From Bacteroidota bacterium (lineage in GTDB: Bacteria > Bacteroidota > Bacteroidia > AKYH767-A > 2013-40CM-41-45), in the NCBI GenBank assembly GCA_016720655.1, contig JADKKE010000005.1, positions 124,001-188,000 of the forward strand: a stretch of DNA of 64,000 bases, given 5' to 3'. Positions 47,045 to 56,082 of this stretch are shown piece after piece; position 1 is the stretch's first letter; each line of letters starts with the position of its first letter. The position numbers and the translations under genes are program-made. Below the pieces are notes generated by a model, which saw only the letters and a program-made list of their open reading frames with translations, searched no databases and was not told the DNA's origin.

Positions 47045-48664
47045 ATGAAACATAACCGACCTATCCATTCTTTTTTACAACAGCTGAAAAAGAATCTTTT
47101 TTACAAAATAATACTCGGTTTAGTTGCCCTGGTATTGCTCTTCATTGTTGCAACATATCTGTTCATAGATCCCTGGCTTGAAAATAAATTTCGCACAGCA
47201 GTCAATAAAAATAACAGTCAGTACACTATAGATATAAAAAAGATCCACGCATCCGTTTTTACACTGGGTCTTAAACTTGGAACTATATCTATCCGTACAA
47301 AACCTGAAAACAGAGAAAAGGGAGACATCCTTGCTGAGATTGAATCTGCCAACGTAGAAGGAATTAGTCTTAAAAAGGCAATTTTCGATCAGGATTTTCT
47401 CTTTGGTGAAGTAAATATTTCAAATATTAAAATCTCCGGAACAATTTCCGGTAAGGATGACGATTCTGTAAAGATTATTCTTTCTCCTCTTAATTTAGGA
47501 ATCAAAAGAGTTCATATCAACTCATTAAACCTTTTATTAAACAACATTGAGAATTCCCAAATTTTTTCATTAAAAAATGTCGATGTTTCACTCTATAACC
47601 TGCATCTGTCTACACAGGATACTTTGTCTATCGCTGTTCTAAAGCAGTTTGAGTGCAAGGCTGAATTATTTTCGTATACCAGTTCTGACAGTATGTACAC
47701 TGCTTCAGCAATCGGATTTGATTATTCGACAAAAACGAAAACATTGGCACTAAATACCTTTTCTGTTCGCCCCAATTATCCCGATTACGAATTCACAAGC
47801 CGGCTAAAGTATCAGTCAGATTGTGTACACCTCGAGGTTAATAAAATCAATGTTGCAGATTTTAAAGCAATAGCGTTTATAAAAGCTCAGGATGTAGAAT
47901 GTTCAGGTATATCCATCGAAAATATGAATATCCATGTTTTTCGGGACATGCGAAAGCCGACAAAACATGTAAACATACCAATGCTTCAGGATCTAATTCG
48001 TGATTATCCGGCTAAACTCAATGTTGACTCCATCCACCTTAAAAACGGGAACGTGAAGTACGTTGAACATGCAGCAAAGGCAAACCACGCAGGAAGAATA
48101 TCTTTCAATGACATGGAGGCTTATATTTATTGCATTTCAAACGACACTGTTTTAAAATCAGATACAAATTGGTTTGTATTGAAAAGCACAGCCATGCTCA
48201 TGGATAAAAGTAAATTGAAAGTACTTTTGAAAAACAAACTCTTCGACAATCAAAATACATTTACAGTCGAAGGAAGTCTTTCTGGCATGGATGTAAAAAC
48301 ATTAAATCCAATTCTGGAACGCAATGCCTTCTTTTATGCTACTTCCGGAAAAATCGATAAAATGAATTTTAACTTTACTGCAGATAAGAATAATTCCAGT
48401 GGTAAACTCACTATGTTTTATCACGGACTGGAAATTGCTGTGAAAAATAAAGAAACGGATGACACAACAGGACTTGGCGAGAAAATTATTTCTTTCATTG
48501 CTAATATTAAAATTTTGAATTCCAATCCTCTTCCGGGAGATGAAATAAGAGTAGGGACGATTGAATACAAACGGGATCCGGAAAAATTTCTTTTCAATTA
48601 TTGCCTTAAGTCGATTCTTTCCGGAATTACAACGAGTATGGTCAAACAGCCTAAAAAGAAGTAG
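47045..48664 (+). CDS. AsmA-like (DUF748-type) membrane-anchored protein
   Basis: ATG 47045 (MKHNRPIHSFLQQLKKN) starts 8 bp after the permease stop; a longer ORF from 46928 overlaps the permease in another frame and is rejected. The product is 539 aa, with a single transmembrane helix (about 21-41, IILGLVALVLLFIVATYLFI) and a long beta-rich periplasmic part. That part repeats short segments in the AsmA style: ANVEGISLKKAIFDQDFLFG, VNISNIKISG, VHINSLNLLLNN, INVADFKAIAFIKAQDV, and near the end the GKLTMFYHGL-IAVKNK motif common to bacterial AsmA-like proteins. Such proteins are linked to phospholipid transfer between membranes. The tail PKKK is basic. Confidence 0.75.
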   Translation: MKHNRPIHSFLQQLKKNLFYKIILGLVALVLLFIVATYLFIDPWLENKFRTAVNKNNSQYTIDIKKIHASVFTLGLKLGTISIRTKPENREKGDILAEIESANVEGISLKKAIFDQDFLFGEVNISNIKISGTISGKDDDSVKIILSPLNLGIKRVHINSLNLLLNNIENSQIFSLKNVDVSLYNLHLSTQDTLSIAVLKQFECKAELFSYTSSDSMYTASAIGFDYSTKTKTLALNTFSVRPNYPDYEFTSRLKYQSDCVHLEVNKINVADFKAIAFIKAQDVECSGISIENMNIHVFRDMRKPTKHVNIPMLQDLIRDYPAKLNVDSIHLKNGNVKYVEHAAKANHAGRISFNDMEAYIYCISNDTVLKSDTNWFVLKSTAMLMDKSKLKVLLKNKLFDNQNTFTVEGSLSGMDVKTLNPILERNAFFYATSGKIDKMNFNFTADKNNSSGKLTMFYHGLEIAVKNKETDDTTGLGEKIISFIANIKILNSNPLPGDEIRVGTIEYKRDPEKFLFNYCLKSILSGITTSMVKQPKKK

Positions 48665-48705
48665 TCAGCGGGAATGCGTGGGTTTTTGTAAATCAGAAAA
48701 GAGTT

Positions 48706-49185
48706 TTACGCTTTATCTCTCCCAACAAATCTTGTTTTTCCCGTTAGAAAACCAATAGCCCTCTTTACATTCCTTTCAACTGAAACTTCTGTTTTCAAAC
48801 AACCTATGTACCTGATTATTTCTTTTTGTCGGGATGGGCTTAAGCTTTTGAAAACTTTCATTGCTTGCATATTCTTCTTCAATGCTTCTTGCAATTTCGG
48901 ATGAATCGGTATTGTCCGTGATTTCGGATCAAATTCAATATCAAGTCTAACTGTGTCCCCAATCTTTACCTTTGAACCTTTCAGCATCGGGGTATTGACA
49001 TACAATCTCCAATGTCCATTGTATTTTACAAGCGTTTGAATAAATGGATGTCCTTCAATAGCTCCACAAACCGGAATTGGTCCGCGTTCCTTTCCAGCTT
49101 GCTGAAAATACCGGCCAATACCCCTTGGTAAAAAAACAAATGGATTGACGCCAATAATTTCGATTTTAGCTTTGAAAGAATACAA
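48706..49185 (-). CDS. DUF1905 and YdeI/OmdA-type protein
   Basis: This 159-aa soluble protein starts at TTG 49185: the frame begins MYSFKAKIEIIGVNPFVFLP if TTG is read as Met, and no in-frame ATG fits the conserved start. DUF1905 spans about 1-85 (PVCGAIEGHPFIQTLVKYNG, VKIGDTVRLDIEFDP). A YdeI/OmdA domain occupies about 95-155 (KLQEALKKNMQAMKVFKSLS, SRQKEIIRYIG). YdeI of E. coli has been linked to polymyxin tolerance, and OmdA to bacteriocin protection; the mode of action is unclear. It converges with the AsmA-like gene 41 bp away. Confidence 0.8.
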   Translation of the reverse strand: MYSFKAKIEIIGVNPFVFLPRGIGRYFQQAGKERGPIPVCGAIEGHPFIQTLVKYNGHWRLYVNTPMLKGSKVKIGDTVRLDIEFDPKSRTIPIHPKLQEALKKNMQAMKVFKSLSPSRQKEIIRYIGCLKTEVSVERNVKRAIGFLTGKTRFVGRDKA

Positions 49186-49317
49186 GGATAAGCGAATTTA
49201 AGTACAGTTTTGAACGGGAAATTAATCCGGGTACCTTAAATATTTTTTGCAAGTAAAACAATTTATTCTAAATTAGTCCTGCCATGCCCCCTGAATCCAT
49301 TTTTAATCCTATTTGCA

Positions 49318-49645
49318 ATGAGCAATACTGATTCGGTAAGCATTGCAACTATCCAGCAATGGATAGCAGAAAAGCGCGACACACAATTAATCGAGGAAGA
49401 ATTAGTGCGCAAGGTCACGACCCTGATCCATAGAAAGTTGTATCCGTGAATTTAAAAAAATAAAATACGGTAGACGGCAAAGTACAGGATTTACTTTTCT
49501 GGCGATCGGCGCTGTATTGGGTTTTATCAGTTGTTTGCTTTCGATTCTCAATCCGATACCAGATCTGTATTATGTGATTTTGTACGGACTTACTTCTATT
49601 GCTGTACTTTTAATATGTGCAGGACTTTACTATTTATTAGAGTAA
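49318..49645 (+). pseudogene. Two-helix membrane protein gene, broken by two single-base losses
   Basis: The frame from ATG 49318 (MSNTDSVSIATIQQWIAEKR) ends at a stop after 43 codons. Adding a G at AAGG (49413-49414) and a T at GATCC (49427) joins it to a second frame ending at 49645 and gives a 109-aa protein. The restored protein has a soluble head (VRKGHDPDSIESCIREFKKI) and two hydrophobic helices (FLAIGAVLGFISCLLSIL and ILYGLTSIAVLLICAGLYYL). I recognise it as the sort of small membrane protein seen in Flavobacteriia, with no known function. It may be a sequencing-error victim rather than a true pseudogene. Confidence 0.6.
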
Positions 49646-49661
49646 AAGAGGATGGAGTAAA

Positions 49662-50060
49662 TTATACTTTTAGCCCTCTATTTATTATTTCTTTCAAAAC
49701 AGCAAGGTCAATTTCTTCAAGCTTATTAATATACAAGCATCCTTTTCCGGTTTTGTGTTTGCCAAGTTTTTTCAATAATGCCTGCTGCTTCTCCACAGTC
49801 CCGCTGATGTACAATGTCAAATTTTGTTTGCGTGGTGAAAATCCCATTACAAACCAATCCAATTCGCGTCCGCTCTCATACACAAGACGCCTGTCACCAA
49901 AACCAATGATGGCACTTCCCCACATTTTCGCTTTTGACTTTGTAGCTTTTTCCATTAAATCCCGAATGACCGCAGCATCCTTTCGTTTTTTGTTCCTCGG
50001 GAATCTTTTTATAAAAGCATCGACACTAAGTTCTGTTTTTTGTGTTTTTAATTCTGCCAT
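49662..50060 (-). CDS. DUF1801 domain-containing protein
   Basis: This 132-aa soluble protein is a plain DUF1801 (YdhG-like, frataxin-like fold) protein: TELSVDAFIKRFPRNKKRKD, AKMWGSAIIGFGDRRLVYES, DWFVMGFSPRKQNLTLYISG, LLKKLGKHKTGKGCLYINKL. Family function is unknown; some members are proposed to be stress- or metal-related. It converges with the broken two-helix membrane gene, 16 bp apart. Confidence 0.85.
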   Translation of the reverse strand: MAELKTQKTELSVDAFIKRFPRNKKRKDAAVIRDLMEKATKSKAKMWGSAIIGFGDRRLVYESGRELDWFVMGFSPRKQNLTLYISGTVEKQQALLKKLGKHKTGKGCLYINKLEEIDLAVLKEIINRGLKV

Positions 50061-50205
50061 TTTTGTTAGTTTGTTTTCTGGTTATTAGACTAACAGCAAT
50101 CTGCATTGATGACCGATCAGATTGAGATCCCGGTAAAATGGAATTGTTAACCCCAGATGACTATCAGGGTATTGAATAAGAATTCAAACTATTATTAAAG
50201 AAGTT

Positions 50206-51962
50206 TTATTGCAACATCCTTTCGCGAATGTATTTTACGGGAGAACTTCCAAAACTTAAAAATGTCTCATGAAATTCTTTCAGGCTGTATTTGTCTCCCA
50301 TTTTCTTCTTGTAATCTTCCCGCAAGGCTTGAATGGCTGTTGATCCGGCATAATACGAACACAATTGAACCTGGGAAACTGTTGCCTGGTGATATTTTCC
50401 TCTGCTTGTGCATTTGTTTGAAAACATTCGTTCACCATGAGGTGTATCAAATCTTCCTTGGGTTTATCAAGACATTGCAAATCATAATCGATAATCACAT
50501 TGGCAAGTTCACGAAGTTTCAATTTATCATGGACCAATTCCATTTCCGGTGATTGGTTTCCCCAACCATTTTCCAGCATCATAGCCTCCGCATAAACGGC
50601 CCAGCCTTCAATCATGGCTCCATTTTGAAAAACAGCACGAACCACATCCGGCGATTTTTTATTGTTATAAATTCCCTGGAGACAATGACCCGGAACTGCT
50701 TCATGGATGGAGAGAAGTTGAGATGCATAGTTGTTGTATTCCTTCAACACACTCTCCGCTTTTTCAGGAGAATAAAGTGTGAGATCATCGATATTATAAA
50801 AAGTAGTTCCGCTTTTTTGATATGGCGGTGTAAATTCTGCACTCGCCACACTAAAGCCTCTGGCATACGCCGGCATTATTCTTACTTTGATAGGAGGTGC
50901 AATCGTGTCAAAATCGAATAACTTTTTCTCAATGATGAAGGCTTTCAAGCGATAGACCTGATTGGTCAAGGAATCAAAGAAATGCTCAGGTTTTGCATGC
51001 TGCAATTGAATTTTATCCAATACCAATTGGATCAATTGCAAACTATCCTTTGGCTTACTTTGGGAAGGATAATATTTCGACCACAAGCCATTCGCAATAC
51101 TGATCATTTTAGCATGAAAATAATCCTTATCGGCTTTCGCTTTCTCATACACTTGCTCTGGTGTAAAATCAGTAGCAAGATCGTACTTAAATTTTTCGGC
51201 AAACATTCCCTTTCCAATTCTGAAGTTTCGGAATGTATAATTTTTATCAGCGACAATTGATTTCAATGCATCGACATAGTCCGTCATTGCTTTTGTCGCT
51301 TTGACTATATTCTGACTCAAAGCATTTTTCTCATCTGCAGTTAAACCGGATGCATTGATAGAATCTGTCAAGGATGCTCCGAAAACAGAAACTCCACCCT
51401 GGTTTTGAAGAATAGCCATTTCCATGTGTTCCTTTGTCGGCTCACGTAGCCCGGCCAAGGCTGCTTTGTAATACGCATCGGCTGATTCTATGTGTTTCGA
51501 AAGCGTTTTGAGTCGCTCATCCAAAGGAGCGTAGGGCTGATTGATGATGTAATCACATTCACCTGCAATATTGAAGATCGAAGCATCCCATTCCTGAACT
51601 TTGAATGTAGAATTGTACCAGATATCACTTTCCAATTGATTCTTGATAATATTCAGACTGATCTTGTTATTATCACTCAACTTTTGAATATCAAATTTGT
51701 TCAATGAATCAATCCATAATTGCGAAAATGCAATACTCTGCGCAAACGAGGCGCTGTCAGGGATGACAAGCGCATCGTAGTATTTTCCATAGCCTACAAA
51801 AATTGAGGACGAAGGATGCTGCTTCCAATAGGCATCTAAAAAATTATCTTCGAATGTGGTAAATAATTTATCGGATTCGTCTGTTGTGTTTTGTTTAGGA
51901 GAGTTGCAGGCAAATGCGAAGAACAAACTCAGGAACACAAGGATTGAATAAACTTTTTTCAT
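50206..51962 (-). CDS. DUF885 family lipoprotein, frameshifted near the 3' end
   Basis: MKKVYSILVFLSLFFAFAC ends in a lipobox (Cys19), so it is a membrane-anchored lipoprotein. The main frame (51962 to about 50400) carries DUF885 blocks such as LEYNNYASQLLSIHEAVPGH with the HEAVPGHCLQ motif, a metalloprotease-like HExxxH signature, and GWAVYAEAMMLENGWG. Near 50400 it loses frame; adding one G at GAGG(G)AAAA continues as KYHQATVSQVQLCSYYAGST and ends at RERMLQ, giving a 585-aa family-length product. DUF885 proteins are thought to be peptidases, but activity is not established. The break is probably a base-call loss, since the downstream frame is fully conserved. Confidence 0.82.
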
Positions 51963-52154
51963 CAGGATATTTTTTATTTGATGGTTGATTAATTCCGGCA
52001 GGAAAGATTTTCAGGCAGACCTATGCGTTCTTCAAATATAGGATTTTTAACCGAAATCAAATTCCTGGCGATTGCTGAAGAAACCACACCATTTTAAGGA
52101 AAAGCATTAAAAATTTCAAATGATTCAGGCTGATCCGGCAGAAGAAGAGCTGAT

Positions 52155-52664
52155 TTATGCAGTCGCCTTGCCCAAAATATAAGTCCTGAAAAAGTATCGC
52201 CATGGCATAAAAATAGCCGGAAGGATTACCCAAATAAAAACATTCGCAGTATACTCAGCAGACGAACCAATCAGTTCATTTTTCATCCACAAAGGATAAG
52301 CAACCACTAACAACCATGCTGTTTTGTATACAATTTCAAACAGTATAATTGGCAACATCTTAAGCGGACGAAGTATTCCAATAAAAGAAATGATTGCATA
52401 CGATCCCCACATACACCAGGCTGCAGCATCTGTTACTTGCCAGGCACCGGTGTGATTGAAAATATGTGTCCAGGAATCAAAGGAAAGAAACAAGAACATG
52501 AGGGTGAAAAGCAATCTCAACAAATAGATGTTGATCTTGGGCACACCTTCGTAATTTTTATAATCCCGTTTAAAAAGCTTGAATACACCAAAACGTGTGG
52601 AATGTTGCACATCTTCAACTGATTCCAGTGATGAATTGATCTTCGTCGTTTCGGTAGAGCTCAT
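52155..52664 (-). CDS. Four-helix integral membrane protein of unknown function
   Basis: This 169-aa protein has a soluble N-terminus (1-40) followed by four hydrophobic segments: INIYLLRLLFTLMFLFLSF, AWCMWGSYAIISFIGIL, LPIILFEIVYKTAWLLVVAY and ANVFIWVILPAIFMPWRYFF. The sequence DSWTHIFNHTG between helices 1 and 2 and the WMKNELIG loop are notable, but I recognise no family. It stands alone on the minus strand between the propeller lipoprotein and the DUF885 gene. Confidence 0.65.
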   Translation of the reverse strand: MSSTETTKINSSLESVEDVQHSTRFGVFKLFKRDYKNYEGVPKINIYLLRLLFTLMFLFLSFDSWTHIFNHTGAWQVTDAAAWCMWGSYAIISFIGILRPLKMLPIILFEIVYKTAWLLVVAYPLWMKNELIGSSAEYTANVFIWVILPAIFMPWRYFFRTYILGKATA

Positions 52665-52764
52665 GGTTTAGGCTTATATCCTCATCAGACGAATCAAGCC
52701 CGGGATTGTTACAATGGCATTGAAAATATATTTTTCAGAACAATGGGTTTTGGCGCTAAATTCT

Positions 52765-53862
52765 TTAATTGAGACTATCCTTAAAATAAGCAAATGCTGA
52801 ATTTTGTCCAGGTTGCGATTTTCCATCATACCGACACACACCACTTGCTGTGCCAAACCAAATGTTTCCATCTCTATCCTCAGTAACGCCAAAAATCTGA
52901 AGACTGGTTTTGATCTCTGAAAATATTTTTCCATCATATTTGTACAAAGTCATGTCCTTGCCATTCTCTTTGCCTCCACTTAACCACAGGTTTCCTGCTC
53001 TGTCCTCAAAAATATTCATTGGGAAATAAGTTGGAACAGTAGTTAGAGATTTTCCATCGAAACGATTGAGTCCTTCCTGACTGCAAATCCATATGTTACC
53101 TTCTCTATCTTCAAGAATAGCCCGGACATTATGAAAAGAAAGATCTTTACTCATGGAGAAATTAACAAATTCTGGTCCACCGGAAATCGACGAATGTAAG
53201 GGATCATAGCAATTAATTCCTCCATTGGTTCCAAACCAAAGTTTTCCGTTTTTATCTTCTTCAATTGAACTAATGAAATTGCTGCTCAGTCCGTTTTGTG
53301 TTGTGAAATTTCTAAAATTATTCCCGGAATAGCAGCTGACTCCTTCCGTTGTACCCAACCAGATATTTCCGGCTTTGTCTTCCTGAATGCATATCACAGA
53401 ATTTCCGACAAGATGATCATGGCTTGTAAAATTGGTGTAATTCCTCCCATTGAAACGAATTACTCCTCCGCCAATAGTACCAAACCAAAGATTGCCAGAT
53501 CTATCTTCTAAAATCGAAAAGACATGAAATTGTGGAAGACCTTCCTGCAATGTAATATTGGTAAATAATTTACCGTCGTAACGAATGATTCCCTCCCAGC
53601 TTGCCAGCCAAATGTTGCCATTTCTATCCTGCAACACACTCCTTGTTATACTGTGCGGTCCATTCAGGGAAATTGTATCCTTCGTTCTTTCAAAACTCGG
53701 ATCGGCATTCGGTTGCCTGTTTTTTGGAAGCACTACTTGAATTGAATCGGATCCACTTTTATCAGCCTTTGATTTGTTGTTTTCTGTGCAGGAAGTAATT
53801 AAATTCAGAACTAATAAAATGATGAAAATCAGAATCCTGTGAATACGATAATAATTTCTCAT
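52765..53862 (-). CDS. Two-component-regulator-propeller lipoprotein (ligand-binding sensor type)
   Basis: This 365-aa protein has a lipoprotein signal with lipobox LITSC (about residue 25) and at least six Reg_prop-type beta-propeller repeats: VLQDRNGNIWLASWEGIIRY, ILEDRSGNLWFGTIGGGVIR, IQEDKAGNIWLGTTEGVSCY, IEEDKNGKLWFGTNGGINCY, ILEDREGNIWICSQEGLNRF, VTEDRDGNIWFGTASGVCRY. These repeats usually form the sensor of hybrid two-component systems. Here no kinase domain is attached, so it is a stand-alone extracytoplasmic sensor or binding protein. It lies close to the TonB-domain gene and the histidine kinase operon, which may be functionally linked. Confidence 0.85.
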   Translation of the reverse strand: MRNYYRIHRILIFIILLVLNLITSCTENNKSKADKSGSDSIQVVLPKNRQPNADPSFERTKDTISLNGPHSITRSVLQDRNGNIWLASWEGIIRYDGKLFTNITLQEGLPQFHVFSILEDRSGNLWFGTIGGGVIRFNGRNYTNFTSHDHLVGNSVICIQEDKAGNIWLGTTEGVSCYSGNNFRNFTTQNGLSSNFISSIEEDKNGKLWFGTNGGINCYDPLHSSISGGPEFVNFSMSKDLSFHNVRAILEDREGNIWICSQEGLNRFDGKSLTTVPTYFPMNIFEDRAGNLWLSGGKENGKDMTLYKYDGKIFSEIKTSLQIFGVTEDRDGNIWFGTASGVCRYDGKSQPGQNSAFAYFKDSLN

Positions 53863-53926
53863 AAAATTGTTTGAGTTGATCGATCAGTTTTCTGCTTCAC
53901 TATTTTCATTCCAAACTCTTCATGAA

Positions 53927-54691
53927 CTAACAGCCTCCGGTACCCATTGCAAACTCAAAATCCTGTTTCATTTTCCCTCCTTGGGAATTCGTGGCGGGTT
54001 TCCACTTGGGCATATTCCGAATCGCATCAAGCAGCAATTTATCGCTCTTAGGATTATTTGTAGTTACTTTTATCTTTGGATCAATAATTTCGCCTTCTTC
54101 GTTCACAGTGAAGCGAACAACACCTTCCAATTGTTGTCCGGTCTCCGGTTCAGCTATTTTATTGATCACATTTTCCTTTAAATATTTTTTCATTTGAACT
54201 ACACCACCTTTGTATTCGGCTTCATGTTCAGGAACAAGTGTAACTGAATAACTCATCGTATGAATATCCATTTTATCAATTGCAGCATTTGGCGTTTTGT
54301 ACTTCACCCGAATTAATATTTCATCACCATTATCTGTTGTACTCAATAATTCCTTTTGCTTATCCGTAAGGATTTCATTATTACCAGAGGCCTTCCTTGC
54401 AACCCCTTTACAAACAGAAGAAATTTCTGTGGAAATGTAATCGCTCAACCAATTGCTCGGATACCCCGGGCTAATTTCATCTAAAGTTCTGGCACTATTT
54501 AAAGTCTCTTTCAGCACAGGACGCTTGTAGGCTCCCCGTATTTCGTACCAAAAATTACTTTCCCGTGAAGAAGTCGTTTCCGAATTTCTCATTTTCGGCT
54601 TGTAAGCTACCAAGTTATCAAAACCGTTTTCTTGTGAAAACAAGCTGATAAACAACAGCGACAGAAACAATGTGATTGAAATCTTTTTCAT
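53927..54691 (-). CDS. Periplasmic protein with C-terminal TonB domain
   Basis: ATG 54691 (MKKISITLFLSLLFISLFS) opens a signal peptide; an upstream in-frame ATG (54730) adds 13 residues with no signal character. The product is 254 aa. A charged middle part without known domains precedes a TonB C-terminal domain (about 165-250): EYKGGVVQMKKYLKENVINK, VVRFTVNEEGEIIDPKIKV, LLLDAIRNMPKWKPATNSQG, and a closing strand DFEFAMG. There is no proline-rich linker, and no ExbB/ExbD or receptor gene is near. It is divergent from the histidine kinase operon, and the gap holds a phased repeat that looks like a shared operator. Confidence 0.8.
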   Translation of the reverse strand: MKKISITLFLSLLFISLFSQENGFDNLVAYKPKMRNSETTSSRESNFWYEIRGAYKRPVLKETLNSARTLDEISPGYPSNWLSDYISTEISSVCKGVARKASGNNEILTDKQKELLSTTDNGDEILIRVKYKTPNAAIDKMDIHTMSYSVTLVPEHEAEYKGGVVQMKKYLKENVINKIAEPETGQQLEGVVRFTVNEEGEIIDPKIKVTTNNPKSDKLLLDAIRNMPKWKPATNSQGGKMKQDFEFAMGTGGC

Positions 54692-54783
54692 CGTTTTGAA
54701 ATTATATTTGAAATTAATAATATTTTTCATTGGTTCTCATTAAATTTTATCAGACAAAGTTAATTCAGATAAACAGTTTACCT

Positions 54784-54826
54784 GTTACTCAGTCGTTATT
54801 GACTTGTTATTGAGTTGTTAATGCGA
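54784..54826. promoter_or_regulatory. Four GTTA boxes in 11-bp phase between the TonB gene and the histidine kinase operon
   Basis: GTTACTCAGTC (54784), GTTATTGACTT (54795), GTTATTGAGTT (54806) and GTTAATGCG (54817) start exactly 11 bp apart, so they lie on one face of the helix. Phased direct repeats in this spacing are the usual layout of OmpR/PhoB-type binding sites, and a regulator of that class is encoded by the operon on one side. A TAAATTTG box at 54848-54855 lies just downstream towards the kinase but is only 9 bp from its ATG. That this is the regulator's own operator is inference. Confidence 0.6.
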
Positions 54827-54864
54827 AATTATATCGTTTTAAAAGGCTAAATTTGCTTTCCTCA

Positions 54865-56082
54865 ATGAAACAAAACCGGACAGCTATTTTTATCGTTATT
54901 TCTTCCATTGCCTTGCTGATTGTGTTGATCATTCAAGTGAACTGGATTTTCCAGACCGCAAAAATAAAGGAAGATATTTTTAATGATAAGGCGAATTTAG
55001 TTCTCTCTAAAACTGCCGAAGCTCTCAGCACAGATACTGTAACTTGCAAAAACATGGAAGAATGTGTTGGCAAGAACGAGATTCATAAAACAGATTCGTT
55101 GTTTTCTAACTACATGAATTATTACAATTTTCATATCGATTATTCTTTTGAAGTCAAGAAACCCAATTCAAATACACCAGCTGACGAAAGTAGTTTGACA
55201 AATAATGTTTACAAAAAACGCTTGGAGGAAGAAGCCACAAAAAATGGTCTTGAACTCAACATGTTCCTTCCCGGCAAGAAGCAATTCATCATCCAGGAGA
55301 TGGGAACCTTGTTTATCACTTCGGTTCTGCTGATCCTGATCGTACTCATCATGTTCTGGCGAACAATATTGTCGCTCATTAATGAGAAAAGAATTTCGGA
55401 ACACACTACGGACTTTCTAAACAACATGACCCATGAATTCAAGACTCCTTTAACGAATATTGCCTTGGCTGGAAAAATGATCAGGAAAGATGTGGGTACA
55501 GGGCAGGAAGAAAAAATAAAACACTATTCCGGAATCATTCTCCAGGAAAATGAGAAGCTCCGACTACAGGTTGAACAAGTGCTCAGCATGACAGCTCTTG
55601 AAAGAGGCGAGATCCCTCTCCGGAAAACAGAATTGGATTTCCATGAATTGATAAAAGATTCCCTCAAAAGCATGAGCCTCCAATTGGAGAATGCAAAAGG
55701 TGAAATAGACCTGGCTCTGAATGCAGAGAAAGTGGTAGTGTTTGGCGACAAAACACATCTTACAAATGCAATGTGTAACCTGATTGACAATGCAATCAAA
55801 TACGCAAAGGAAATACCAACCATCCGCATCCAAACAACAAATGAAGGGGATGATCTGGTAGTCGTATTTTCAGATTCCGGAATTGGGATCGATAAAGATT
55901 TCCACAAAAAAGTATTTGACAAATTCTTCAGGGTTCCAACCGGAGATGTACATAATGTTAAAGGATTTGGTCTTGGTTTGGCGTATATCAAAAAAATAAT
56001 TGAGTTGCACGGCGGGCGAATTGAGATTCAGAGTGAAAAAGATAAGGGAACAAGTTTTAGATTTACATTGCCCAATGTTTAA
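54865..56082 (+). CDS. Membrane sensor histidine kinase
   Basis: The start is ATG 54865 (MKQNRTAIFIVISSIALLI); a TTG four codons upstream is less likely. The 405-aa product has two transmembrane helices (about 7-28 and about 148-170) flanking a periplasmic sensor of about 120 residues with no recognised domain. There is no HAMP; the H-box follows (MTHEFKTPLTNIALAG, phospho-acceptor H190). The HATPase has an N-box (MCNLIDNAIKYAKE), G1 (FSDSGIGI) and G2 (GFGLGLAY). The family autophosphorylates on His and hands the phosphoryl group to the response regulator. It overlaps the downstream regulator gene by 8 bp (ATG at 56075), so they are translationally coupled. Confidence 0.92.
   Translation: MKQNRTAIFIVISSIALLIVLIIQVNWIFQTAKIKEDIFNDKANLVLSKTAEALSTDTVTCKNMEECVGKNEIHKTDSLFSNYMNYYNFHIDYSFEVKKPNSNTPADESSLTNNVYKKRLEEEATKNGLELNMFLPGKKQFIIQEMGTLFITSVLLILIVLIMFWRTILSLINEKRISEHTTDFLNNMTHEFKTPLTNIALAGKMIRKDVGTGQEEKIKHYSGIILQENEKLRLQVEQVLSMTALERGEIPLRKTELDFHELIKDSLKSMSLQLENAKGEIDLALNAEKVVVFGDKTHLTNAMCNLIDNAIKYAKEIPTIRIQTTNEGDDLVVVFSDSGIGIDKDFHKKVFDKFFRVPTGDVHNVKGFGLGLAYIKKIIELHGGRIEIQSEKDKGTSFRFTLPNV

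Noticed and set aside
49531..50088. 185-aa plus-strand open frame
   Set aside because: It is antisense to the DUF1801 gene and partly covers the end of the broken membrane gene; composition is rich in Cys and Phe with no domain.
56000..56074. Longer start for the response regulator
   Set aside because: It runs through kinase coding sequence in another frame; ATG 56075 places the receiver domain at the usual distance from the start.
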